Source: Hanleya hanleyi (Eukaryota > Mollusca > Polyplacophora > Lepidopleurida > Hanleyidae). Taken from it: DNA of 64,000 nt. The position numbers and the translations under genes are program-made. Shown in pieces: positions 19,231-30,842 of the stretch; the stretch's first letter is position 1, and each line of letters begins with the position of its first letter. The stretch covers positions 1-64,000 of the forward strand of contig JAVTVY010033818.1 of the NCBI GenBank assembly GCA_036873755.1, written 5' to 3'. The notes beneath the pieces are model-generated. The model ran no database searches and was not told the origin of the DNA. It was given only the letters and a program-made list of their open reading frames with translations.

Positions 19231-21999
19231 AGGGAGCGTGTCAAAAGTTTTGACGTTCAAACTAAAAGAATGCGTCAGAAAATGAACAGGTGAACGTTCT
19301 TTTTCTTCCAGCAAACGAACGTTCGACAGTCAGAAAATGAACACTACCCCGTCAGAAAAAATGAACGTCAGAAAAAGAACGTTCTTTTTTGAACGTTCAA
19401 ATTATTATGTATGATAGCTGTCAGAAATCGCTGAAGGGCTCACAATACGGCTATCGTGTGTCGACTCTTATTAGAATGAAAAATAAAACAAAACAAAACG
19501 AAAACAGAACACTCGAAAAGGCAGCGCAACTGTATTTATATTGCACTAGCTTTCGTAGGTATATAACCCACTTCCTCTGAAGAAGTACTTTCCTTCTTTC
19601 AAAGCAACTATTGCAAAGATTTGACGTTTATCTACAACAAATTTAATAAATGTATTTAATATAATAAAAGGGGATCGTTCGTGCATATTCTGGGAAATTA
19701 TTTACCGGGAACGAGCGACATATAGGAACTAACGCGCCGCGTGTATTATTTTTTGGAAGAAAACGAGATGAAACTATATAATATTAAACTTCGACAGAGA
19801 AATATCACCATACTGATTTGGTTTTATTAAAAGTCCGATGTGACCAAATATCGTAAAGGATGATACAATAATCGGGTGAACAAGTTGGTGAATTAAGCTC
19901 CTTAGAATGTTCGTAATTTGAAGAAATTTGATAGACAAATAAAGACTTCGTTGTGATATCAAACCACACATTATTATATTACGTATTTGTATGACATTTA
20001 TATAACAAATTTGATACATGGCATTCGACGGATGTTGATCGCGATTGTTAAATTATTTGTCAACCGTATATGCTAAACCCCTAGGTGTCCCCCATCGTCC
20101 TGTCTGACCTACTCTGTATATTGATCGTGCGTAACGCACGTGGGCCCCCCGTCTGCCCAGGAGGCCCAGAAAGGGTGAGAGCTCAAAGTCGGTTGCATAC
20201 AGAAACCTGCCTTGCGATGTATACTATTATAAAATGCGTGGAGTCAAATCTACTTTCCCGCAGCGCGGCCTTCCTCTGTTATAGAATTTATTGTAACTTA
20301 CCATGTGCTTTGCATTGTTTATATACATGTATTCAGTGCATTCTGTAAAACCTAGAGTGGTGTGTCCGATGTCTGCGATTGATAATAATAATTTAATAAA
20401 CGGATGATATATGGAAGGACAATGATAGAATTGTTTCTCTGTTAGGGGCCTACTTGTCCCGGTCACGGCTTCAGTGTTTTGTCGCCACCTATTATTATCT
20501 TAAATTATCTGAAATCGTTGAATGCTGTAAAATAGATAACTGTTAATTGATCTTTGTTTATATAAGAAAATACGTGTGTTGGCTTTTTTTGTTTCAAGTC
20601 ATTTTCGCTGGCTATTCAAAATCCGCCGTTGATACCGACCGGTTCGATAAAAATGCTGTTGTCAAACAATCACAGTGCTAAAAGCCTTCAAAGCCAAGAC
20701 TGTATAGTCCAGATTTCTTATCAATCATGTGATTCTTCATAGCTTTATTGATCAGAATACGATATTAAAATCAACGATATATGTACATCTGTTCAAGGGG
20801 CTTTCCGAGATGGCTCATTTTGACACCAAATAATAAATATAACGAATAGCATTTAGAACACCGCAAGATGTTAAATTAAATGGAAACGACAATATTATGC
20901 CAAGGTTTCAAATGTTGACAGTGTCAGTTACGGCCTGCCAGGCAAATCCCGGGTGGCCATTTGGTGTGCATAAAAAGCAACCTGGACCTGAAGAATATCT
21001 CTATTTTCCCATACGAAAAAAATTAGTAGCGGTTTAGAAATCTGATGCAATGAAGGCGCACACACCTTACAACTTGATTTACCCGGGAACGGCAACCGAC
21101 TTTGAGCTCTCACCCTTACTGGGCAGACGGGGCCCACGTGCGTTACGCACGATCAATATACAGAGCAGGTCAGACAGGACGATGGGGGACACCTAGGGGT
21201 TTAGCATATACGGTTGTCAAATAAGTTAACAATCGCGATCAACATCCGTCGAATGAAATGTATCAAATTTGTTATATAAATGTCATACAAATACGTAATA
21301 TAATAATGTGTGGTTTGATATCATAACAAAGTCCTTATTCGTCTATCAAATTTCTTCCAATTACGAACATTTTAAGGAGCTTAATTCACCAAATTGTTCA
21401 CCCGATTATTGTATCATTCTTTATAATATTTGGTCACATCGGACTTTTAATAAACCACATCAGTATGGTGATATTTCTTTGTCGAAGTTTAATATTATAT
21501 ATAGTTCATCTCGTTTTCTTCCAAAAAATAATACACGCGCGTTAGTTCCTTTTTGTCGCTCGTTCTATAATTCCGGGTAAATAATTCCCCAGAATATGTA
21601 CGAAAGATCTACTTTTATTATATTAAATACATTTATTGAATTTGTTGTAGATAAACGTCAAATCTTTGCCATAATTGCTTTGAAAGAACGAAAGTACTTC
21701 GTCAGAGGAAGTGGGTTATATACCTACGAAAGCTAGTGCAAAATAAATACACCTGAGAAAATGAACATGCGAAAACGAACGTGCGAAAATGAATGTCAGA
21801 GTGCATTGAAAAATGAACGTTCATTTTAAAATGAACGTTAAAAAATGAACGTTCAAAAAAATGAACGTTCAAATATGAACGTTCGACTGTTCATTTCCTG
21901 ACGCTGATGTGTAAAATGAACGGCCTGACGCATGCGGAAATGAACAGTCGAACGTTCAAATATGAACGCGTTCGCGTCAAAACTTTTGACACGCTCCCT
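19231..21999. mobile_element. Foldback (long inverted repeat) transposon
   Basis: Outer ends are perfect 25-bp inverted repeats beginning AGGGAGCGTGTCAAAAG (19231-19255 and 21975-21999). Inverted similarity continues inward for about 0.9 kb per arm (19231-20196 and 21092-21999), though the two arms have diverged. The ~0.9-kb centre (20197-21091) has no recognisable gene. Both outer arm regions carry arrays of the palindrome GAACGTTC (for example 19292, 19317, 19377 and 19391, and several between 21815 and 21895), typical of foldback elements. No clear target duplication was found, so the superfamily is undecided. It is non-autonomous. Confidence 0.75.
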
Positions 22000-22664
22000 T
22001 ATCAAGTAATACTTTGTGACGATAATCGCACAATTGTTAATGGGTAACAAGCTGTCATGATTATCACTTCGAACCGTTTAGTCCATTTCACACCTTCCTG
22101 TCTCAGTGGATCAATCAAAGCCTATAATTTGTACAGTTTTCGTTGTATTCACTGCTTATTGTGCAAACCCCCCATTGAAATGAAGTTGAAAATCACTTTA
22201 TCTGATAGCTAAGCAGTTATCAGCACTGTAGATATCGATCTGATAACTTCTTACATTGGTCGACAAACAACGTGCTTTTGTCGACTCTGCATGACACATT
22301 ATATTTAATATACTGTTGATATTCAAAATCCCAGAACGCCCCCCCCCCCCTCCCCCGCCCTGTAGTCTTGGGCTCAAGTTTGAGTGAGAACACTAGAGCG
22401 GCTGTTCAATTTTCACTCCCTCGTAAAACCGACTGGGGGATTGAATCTTATGGTCTGCAGCTCGGTTTTTTTAATAATATTTCCGTTGGAATTTTTGCTC
22501 AAATGTTAGAGAGACTGGTCAAATTGTTAGATCCATTGATTTAATTGTGTGTAGAAAGTTGCGGTGCTTGAAAATTTTGATGGTTTACCGTAAGCATGAC
22601 AAGGAAATACATTTCCTCAACATAGAAATTAAGTTCCAAATGTGTATGGAAAATTAAGTATTTA

Positions 22665-22838
22665 CACCTTTTTAACACCTTTTAATAAATTTACACCTTT
22701 ACGGGTGTAAAATCAGGGTTGGAATCAATCTTCATACATTTGCACCTTTTCTACACCTTATTTACACCCCCTAAGGGTGTAAACATGAACCCAGAAGGTG
22801 TAAACGTTTGATTTACACCTTTTTGCACCTTTTTTACA
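22665..22838. repeat. Cluster of TTTACACC / GGTGTAAA motifs
   Basis: Within ~170 bp there are about ten copies of TTTACACC or TTTNCACC and their reverse complement GGTGTAAA, some paired into small palindromes (TTTACACCTTTACGGGTGTAAA-like, arms of 8). The core resembles a T-box half site (AGGTGTGA), but no function is established. Confidence 0.5.
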
Positions 22839-24429
22839 ACTTCTGAGCTTAGAGTGTAGCTGAAGAATTGTTCGTTTATTGACACTAGTGCCACATTTTA
22901 CATGTTGTCAGGCCATCTCATGATTGAGTTGGCCTATGGTGCCATTCTCAACTCACGTTATTATAGACTGCATGGATGTTTATAAAAGTTGTCATAGTTT
23001 CTGTATCCTGAGAAGGGATTATAGCTATTTAAAGTTGCAGAACAACCGCAATTAATGATAAATCTCTAACATTTGAGTGTGAATTATTTAACAAGAACGA
23101 AGAATTCAATAGGTATAGGTGGATTTATCTGAGTCGTAAATTCGTGACGTTACAGAGGGACCATCTCCAACACTCAACTGAAATTATATTTTTTGCAATA
23201 TCGAAAAGGATTTAAAAGTTCCCTGCTAAAGTCGATATCTATCTGTTCCTTGCATCTCAATCATCATATGGGATTTCTTCGGACAGATTATGCATCAAAG
23301 TTGGCAAGATATATTTACAGACACTTCTGGACAATTAGTCATGTAGATCATAAAATATACATATACAAGGACGGTAACAATTATAGAGTTGATATAATAT
23401 AAATCCAATATCTAGCTTGGTAATACCTAATATCGCAATGATAAAGACGAAACCTAGTCTGAATGACGATGCATTATACATGGTTTTCATTATTTTTATA
23501 TCCTGCACATAATCATAAATTAGTGGACCATCTCCAAATTACAGCCCAAAATTGACAATTCAATGGTTTCTTCCTATCACAGCATGTACTGGGACATTCC
23601 AAACAAAAACAAATCTGAAACTAATATGCGGGATACCAAATACACGGATTTCAACCTGGGAACAATTGGTATATTTTCTTTCGTCATTCGAGATTCCAGT
23701 TTGTTTCTAGTTTAGCTTGTATATTAGGAGTTAGGAATTGCTGAACAATACTCTCGGAGATATATTTCCCTGATACCTTAAAAGCTGGTTAACAAATATG
23801 TTAGAAGACGAATGATTCAAAAGATTTTCGTTGTATAATGTGAACCATGTAATTTATTCTTACGACACATCCATTGATATTAATTGTGTGCGTATCACAT
23901 CTTCTTGAAGGGCATTGGATGGGTCAAGAAACCACCAGTATGAAAGCAATGCTTACTAATAGTATTAAGTTTTGTTCAACACGATAGGTTTTGTCCAGAA
24001 TTAGATGATATAGGGGAATACTAGGGTTGTTCGAGACGAGTGGAGGTTAGACTGAGGGGCATGATCACTATACAGCATGAATTTTATTAAGTTTTAATGT
24101 AGAAACTGGGAGGATTATAACATTATTTTCTTTCAACAATCTTAAGTCATTACGTCATGCGGCGGAGATAGCTTTGGAAAAGTTGGAAGTATCTCCAACG
24201 AAACGTCAGCTCCACAGCAATAAAGAAGTTGTTATCCATAGAATGGCATTTTGTAGTATATATATTATCTGTTCAATGAAGGAAGATAGCGGAAGATAAA
24301 CTCATTTTTGCGAATGTCCGGCCATCGCTGTACCGATGTGGTTGAAGTAATCTTGTAGAAAGGAAATATTTTGAACTAATCTTTGCCACATGTGTGGATA
24401 TGCTTGCATACAAACATATTTCTCAAAGA
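22839..24429. other. Non-coding stretch, nothing recognised
   Basis: AT-rich DNA with no convincing reading frame, repeat or RNA gene. The only frames above 60 codons show no domain. Confidence 0.4.
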
Positions 24430-24434
24430 GGCAG

Positions 24435-24990
24435 TCAGTATTTGTTTCTAGAATCACAACTCATGTTTTCCTTTACTGAGAAGACACTACTCGAATTCTT
24501 AGATGAAAATGATGAGCCCTCAATCAGGTATTCACATGTACCGCAACGAGAATCTGTGCATTTTGTGACTTTAAGATTGCTGGGATTTTCTACATATGTG
24601 ACGCGGGTTAGGCACCTACTCTGAAAAAGATCCTGTCTTTGGCCTTCAATGAGTTTCACGTCTTTCAGAAAAGTTTGCGAATCGCGGTCAAACTTTATGA
24701 ACGTTTTGCATTTTAGGACTCCCGTGCAGTATATTCATATTTTGCAAAATTTTTGAATATTTGTCCGCGTTATGTGGGTCACATGTGGTTACAAATGCCA
24801 TGCTTTCGTTCGTTGATTTCAGTTTGGAAATTCTTAAGAATGTATTGTCATGTGACTTGGCTTCATTCAGATCGGTCTTGATAATCTCTTTCGAAAATCC
24901 CCTACATGCCAAATCCTTCAAAGAGCCTCTTTTCCCTCAAGATCGGTTCTGTCACAATAGCAAAATGCGGCAAGTTTATAGGGAGTATGA
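24435..24990 (-). pseudogene. Penelope-like retroelement fragment
   Basis: Two minus-strand frames, 24921-24688 and 24659-24435, together resemble the end of a Penelope-like reverse transcriptase and the Cys-rich linker before a GIY-YIG endonuclease. Recognisable parts are RGFSKEIIKTDLNEA, MAFVTTCDPHN and then KCTDSRCGTCEYLIEG and KENMSCDSRNKY. A frameshift lies near 24700. The sequence stops before the GIY-YIG motif, so the fragment lacks its endonuclease. It is a dead remnant. Confidence 0.7.
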
Positions 24991-25289
24991 ACCTTAATCT
25001 GTCTTGCCTGATTGCTTTTGAAATGCAGATATTGTCTATTATCGGTAGGTTTACGATACAAATCTGTGAAAAAAACCTATTTGTGCTGCTTTCCATGGTA
25101 AATTGAAAAATTCAGAATTAATTTTCATGTCCGGAATCAAGACGCTTCCGAGGAGATTGTCTGCGCTAGTAACAGGCTCATGACACCCCATCAACCGTCT
25201 GAGACATAAGGCTAATAACTGCTAATTTATCCAAGGACTCCAAGAAAGTTGGATGTCAATCATGTACTTCATATGGGAGTCAGTAATAT

Positions 25290-26384
25290 ATGAAGAGGTG
25301 TGAGAAGAGCTGGTCCGGAGGCTGGCACTCGCCCCTCTCTCTTTCCACGTCAGACCACATGTACTGAGCTGCACTACAGGCCAAAGTGATGACACCCGAT
25401 AAGAAAGGAAGGCAATGTCCCTTAGGTAGAAGACTGAAAATGTGGACTCCGATTTTCAGAAGCAGGTAGCCATAATGTCTTTCACTGAGATGTTTCTCCA
25501 AACTGACCAGGAACGCTCTAATTTCATGTGATGAAATTACACCCGGCAAAGGCGAAGTTTGCTCGGATCAAGCGTATGTCCATTGAATGGTCTGTTTAAG
25601 CCATGAAGCGACTGTATTTTTAGTTATGTCACGGGTTACATCCTAAAGCAAAGACAGAAACAACAATCTTCTCTGGATCTGTCCGTTGCAGATAAGCTCG
25701 TAAAGCCCGTACCGGACAAAGTGATTTATCAGCGCACTGCTCTGTGTCCGGAACCAACGCTGGAACGATGAAATGACGTGTTTTACCAGCCCCTCGCTGG
25801 GCTGTGATATTTTGCTAAAAACTCTGGGATTGGTCTCATGGTCAAACTAGTCCAATCTGGCCGATGAATCAATGACGAGCGATCGAGAGCATGCAACTCT
25901 CATGACACTCTCGATGCTGAGTACAGGACAACAAAACCGCGGTCTTGTAAGACAAAGTCTTCAAAGACGATGAAGTCAGTGGCTCAAAAGGAGGCTTCTT
26001 TGGGGCCCTCAAAACCACACTTTGGAAAAATGTGTAGCTCCTCGCTCTGTTGGAGATAAAAAGCTCTTATGAGGTCAGATAAGTATCTATCTTCCCTCAA
26101 ATTGATCACTGTAGATAAAAGATCACTCGAGATAAGGCCGATCTATATCCCTCAATTGTAGATGGCCTTATCTTGCGAACAGTGAATAGGTAAGATAACA
26201 AATTCGTAACTATGGGAACAGAGGCACGGGTCGGAACCACCCCATGGTTCCTACACCAGCTTGCAAAGACTCCCCAGTTAGATTGATAGAGTCTGCTAGT
26301 TGACTTCCGATTAGCTTGGAGGATGGTTGCTGCTGTCTGCTTCGAGAAACCCCTTTGCTGTAAGGATTGTTCCGTAACTTGCAA
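25290..26384 (-). pseudogene. DIRS copy 1 tyrosine recombinase, frameshifted
   Basis: The N-terminal core-binding region is intact at 26384-26106 (LYQSNWGVFASWCRNHG..., STIEGYRSALSRV). Further along, LCPVRALRAYLQRTDP is read near 25700, HEIRAF (the His-x-x-Arg box) near 25530, and FSVFYLRDIAF, holding the likely catalytic Tyr, near 25430. These lie in different frames, so the enzyme is broken. Confidence 0.65.
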
Positions 26385-26594
26385 ACGTGTAAGTGCAACT
26401 GTTCAATGTTCTGACGACACACTGCTGTGTCCGGTTATCGCAGAAGCTGAGGCCACTCCGGCAGACACCTGGGAGAATCGGCCCGTAAATGAAGGAGACT
26501 GGGAACCAAAGTCACCAAATAAATGATGCACTGGTGCTGGGCTATTTTCTGAAGCACCTTGTGGACCAGAGGGAAAGGGGGAATGCATATCCCA

Positions 26595-26853
26595 CTATCC
26601 CTGAACACCCATCGATAATGCGCCCACTGCCAAGGCTTGAGGATCTGGCACTGGACTCACGAGGATAGTAGCTGGTTGTTGTGACGTGTGGCAAATAGGT
26701 CGACAGATGGCACAAATCTGTCTGAAAATTTCTTGGTGGACACACCACTCGGACTGAAGGAGCTTGTCTGGCCGGGACAAAGCATCGACCAGCATGTACA
26801 GATTCCCTGGAATGTGTCTTGTTTTTAGTCCACGGATCGTGCGGGCTGTCCAC
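26595..26853 (-). pseudogene. DIRS copy 1 RNase H/connection remnant
   Basis: MLVDALSRPDKLLQSEWCVH and VSPVPDPQALAVGALS match the segment that follows RNase H in DIRS pol, as in copy 2 (LADTLSRPSQIISTEW, SPVPDPAALAVDALS). Overlapping frames show at least one frameshift. Confidence 0.6.
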
Positions 26854-28395
26854 TTGAATATTTTAAGTCACGTCCAACAGAGGTCGTCTGAGGGAATTGC
26901 ACGAACTGCTCGCTTGTCCAGTAACAGTTTAACGGAATCCTGAAGGGTGCACAAATGATCTGCCCATGAGGGTAACCGGGACGGATTGGGATTTGAAGTT
27001 AATTTGGATTAGGGCTAAAATTGCAGACAATAATCTTCTCGTAACGTTCGCCACAGGCGACTGATTATCTGGAGTCGTCAGGAGGTCTGGAATTCTAAGA
27101 AAACGTAATCCGGGGGCATGCAATGGTCGATATCCAATTGTTTATCTGAAACAGACATGTTTGTGGAGTCAACCGGTACGATTGGTTGGATTCTTATCTC
27201 TGCCCTTTTGCCGCTTCGGGAAACTGGAACGATAGTTTCGTCTAGTTGCGATACAGCGTCGTCGTCCTCTACCGCGAAAGGAGGGATCGAAACTCTGGTG
27301 GTTTAGGTCCATGCCTCGACCGAAACGAAGATCTCCAGGGTTGCCTTCTACTTCGATCGGAAGCACGGGACAAACGTTGCGATAGCATAGTCGATGTTGT
27401 TCGATGTCAGCGTTTCCCTTGAATTTCTGACCATCCCATTGAACAGATAATCAGCCGTAGGGGGTTGGCAGCGCAGCAAATCCCTAACTGCCAGAGGGAC
27501 ATTTCGTCTTGAACCTCTCAGGTGGAAATCCCGACGTGGCTGAACAGATGCACAGAGCTGAAAAGCGGATACATTCATCATGTTCGCATTACAGCGATTC
27601 AAGCCAACCCAATCCAGAGCCAACTGAAGGTGTTCCCGATCCAAGGAAAATTTGAGGACTGAAATTGTTGGGCTGCCTTCAAGAGAGTGTCCAAAATTTC
27701 CTTCAAGCCAGCCAGTAACCAATCAGATAATATGAGGTGATATGACATAGGCACGGGAAATCGCCTCAAGGGACTCCGCTTGAGTGTGGGACATCGTAAC
27801 TTGAGTCGTTTCTTGACATTGGAAATGAGAGAGAAATCCCTGTCCACAGGTACAGCCTTTGTCAACCAAGGGGAATTACGCACCTTGTAAGTTAAAACCA
27901 GACGAAGTCTTTTGGTCTTTGTACCAAAAAAGACGACGTCGCTTCAGCGAATCTCTTAGTTTAGGAACTTCCCAATCTTAACCAAAAAAGGCGAGGGAGG
28001 AAGAGACCGAGTTCGTAAGTCAGGATCTCCTCTCGAAGGTGCTGCTGCCGTCCAAAAATTCTTAGGTTTGGATTCTGCTGGAGGGAGAGGATCCAGCCTC
28101 GGAGCAAGGTCATACTAAGCTTGTAAAATCAAAGTGTGGTTGTCTCTCCAAATCGCGGAGAAACGGACGCCCTGGTCCGACCCTGAGATCGGAATTAGCC
28201 GGCATCTCAACCCGACGACTAGTCTCGCGGCAAGCTCTCGGCATGGATAGAGGAGCTCTCGGGATGGATAGAGTTCTTCCTCTCGACTCTGTCGTAGCCG
28301 TAATCGGCTTGATCAGCTGGGTGGCGCCATCTTCTTATTCATATTAGAGATGAAGTCCGAAATCTGCGACTGTAAGACAGTAGGAACTTCACACC

Positions 28396-28515
28396 TTAGA
28401 CGTCTTCCTGGCTTTTCCTGCAACGAATGCACGTGGGATGGGGGTCACGATTTGACAGGAGACGTTTACATTCTTTATTTGCGCAATTACGCGCATTCTT
28501 CTTCGCTGCGAACAT
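28396..28515 (-). pseudogene. DIRS copy 1 gag start with Cys/His motif
   Basis: A 39-codon frame from an ATG at 28515 contains C-x4-C, then H and C-x2-C (NCANKECKR...HPTCIRCRK), like the zinc-ribbon-like start of DIRS gag proteins. It ends in TAA at 28396-28398, after which gag-like sequence is not clearly readable. Confidence 0.45.
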
Positions 28516-28674
28516 GACAACACGAGGAAAGGTCACACCAAAACCTTTCGCAATTGTCAAGTAGAAGAACTACGATAGAGCAGTGGAAAAACACTGAATC
28601 TACACAGAAAGTTATAGCATGCGACTGCACGGTAGCATGCAGAAAAGAACTGATGAAAATATGGTGGACCGTGA

Positions 28675-29569
28675 TGTAGCAAGAGCAAGCTACATATTTA
28701 CCGGTAAATATAAGTTGGAAGTTTGAGTATGCAGTATACTGTCAATATTTAATTCACAGAGCATGAACACACTCAGTGATAAATCGCGTATCCACGCGTC
28801 GTCAAAAATAAAGAATCAAAATGTAACTACACAAAGTTCACGTTTACGACACAAAGTTCACGAACGATACAAAGTTCACGTACGACACAAAGTTCACGCA
28901 AATTGTCACTGAAGTTTATCACCGTAGTAATCCGTTAGAATCCTTTAGAATCCGTAGTAATCAATAGTAATCCGATATAATCCATTAGAATCAGCACATA
29001 AATCTGCAGGCACAACCACTGCCTATATTGGTATCTCCAGTCTAGGTCACTGTGACACAAGTACATGTAGTTCCAATTAGTAATATCCAGGTCAATGTTG
29101 TCTCACAAATCACTGTTCTCATTTGCTCAATGTCCAGTAGTAAAGTTGATCACAATTTGCAGTATAGTCCATAGTAGTTTAGTTCAGTTGAATGTGACCA
29201 CAGAAAACTATACATGTGTCTGGAACTGAATAGCAAGTTGAATGTTCCAGACTTCTACATGTATATCAGTACAAACAGCAACATGCTGTGCTGGTCACTG
29301 GCTATTGTGACCTGTGTATTGTCCAGTGATGGGGGACCTTATATCACCAGTGCAAGGCATGACCAAGTCATAAAGACCAGGCCACTGCAGTACATAAATA
29401 TCTTGTAATGTTCCACTAGGGCAGTATTGAATCACTTAGGCAAATGTTTTCAGACTGGAAAATATGAAAATAATTCATAGCGAATACAATAAATAAATAA
29501 TTATTCGTTGCTTAAATTTATCATTTTAATGTAATCATTATCCAGTCATTTCGCGCTGACGTCGCGACA
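28675..29569 (-). repeat. BEL/Pao 3' LTR
   Basis: 895 bp, highly similar to 41829-42684 but with small indels. It contains four copies of ACAAAGTTCACG near 28833-28893 (three in the other LTR) and repeats of TCCGTAGTAATC type. A TATA-like GATATAAGG is present on the minus strand near 29345. The differences indicate an insertion old enough for the two LTRs to have diverged. Confidence 0.9.
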
Positions 29570-29586
29570 CTCCCGCGGGCAGAAAG

Positions 29587-29805
29587 TCACACAAGATAAA
29601 GTTTTGGTCTTTCTCTAACCTGTGCTGCGACTTTTCTCATTGGTCTCGTTGAAGTTGAAGGCTGATTGGAAGCTTCAATGGGTACCATACTTCGTGCTTC
29701 AGAAGTATCACAGTCATCGATACTTTTTTCACCCTGACATTCAAGTGGATACAACAAACTGAGTGGACGACTAAGAACGGGCTTTGATGGAAGAAGTACA
29801 GACGA
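29587..29805 (-). pseudogene. BEL/Pao pol C-terminal tail
   Basis: Minus-strand sequence encodes SKPVLSRPLSLLYPLE and on to KVAAQVRERPKLYLV followed by a stop at 29587-29589. The R-P-x-x-x-L-Y-P-L-E motif is the usual end of BEL integrase polyproteins. It is cut off from the integrase by the ~1-kb insertion at 29806-30841. Confidence 0.7.
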
Positions 29806-30841
29806 GTCGCCAGTTCCGACCCACCGAGGTGAAATTTGTATCTGTTTCAGAAGGAAAGGGGTTGATTGGCATATTCCTTATCTTGTTCGCCGTACAATTG
29901 TCCATAGCCTTTATTAACAAACTAACTTAGCTGAGGATAAACTGAACTGCAGGGAAAATAAAATTACATTTCTTAATGAGAGGTGTCAGTTCCGACCCAC
30001 TGTCGCCAGTTCCGATCCAGCCTCGTTTTGACATTGACCTTTGACCCAGATATAATCAAATGTAATCGTCAACATGATAAATTTTCCGCCAAAATAGGGT
30101 CCTAGCTGGATATTTCGTTTTGAATGTCTTCATCTAATAAGTGAACATCTGACGTTAAAGAATGCGGGTTGGGGTGATAGCGATATGGTCGAGCTAATCA
30201 TATTGGCAAGATATATTGGACACTGAAATAACTTCGATGGCTAATAAGCTTATACTCACTCGAAAATGATGATAAATCAACGGTACTTCTACTTATTTTA
30301 CCTCTGAATAGCACACTAACGAGAAGAAATGCTAATCAGCACTCGAGTTACGATTTTATGTAGTGAGCGCTGCGTTCGCAAGACATTTTCAGGCCATGGT
30401 ACGACCCAGCTTTGCCATCCATGGATGATGGTGGTTCGGAACTGGGTCCGTCAGTTGATGTCAAAAATGGGGCAGGTAGCCTTTAGAGAGACACCCCAGT
30501 AAATAAATTTATGACAGATACATAGTACCATATGGTAATTATATGTGAGAAACAAAACATTAAAACTTTGATCGGAAGCGCTGGCAGACGACACGGTTTT
30601 TGACCAACGGCGAGTCCTGGTGTTTGTACTTAGACCGATGTAGTCGTGTGTATGGAGTGGGTCTGCAAAGCTGTCTCCTAACAAAATCAGTGAATGCATA
30701 ATATAATTTAACCATGATTGAGAGGTTGATCAACTTGCTTGAATACACCAAATGTTTTATGATTTCGCCTGATCATGGTTATGACAAGAAGCAATATTTT
30801 GGGAAGTGGGTCGGAACTGACACTGGATCGGAACTGGCGAC
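29806..30841. mobile_element. Non-autonomous inverted-repeat insertion in BEL pol
   Basis: A 1036-bp block with inverted ends GTCGCCAGTTCCGAYCCA (29806-29823 and 30824-30841) splits the BEL polyprotein between AAEVQ and the LLYPLE tail. Variants of the motif (CAGTTCCGACCCAC, CAGTTCCGATCCAG) recur inside near 29988-30021, 30435 and 30805-30820. No coding region is seen. No clear target duplication; superfamily unknown. Confidence 0.6.
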
Positions 30842-30842
30842 G

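Larger units (their letters stand above)
25290..28515 (-). mobile_element. Degraded DIRS-type retrotransposon (copy 1)
   Basis: Minus-strand remnants in the order expected for DIRS: a gag-like start at 28515, an RNase H/connection remnant (26595-26853) and a tyrosine recombinase (26384-25290). No recognisable reverse transcriptase lies between 26900 and 28300, though frames at 27348-27883 may be decayed gag or RT sequence. It abuts the BEL LTR at 28675. Multiple stops and frameshifts make it inactive. Confidence 0.7.

Noticed and set aside
19226..22013. Target site duplication TACTTT for the foldback element
   Set aside because: The right-hand TACTTT lies about 9 bp beyond the symmetric end, so it does not fit the inverted termini.
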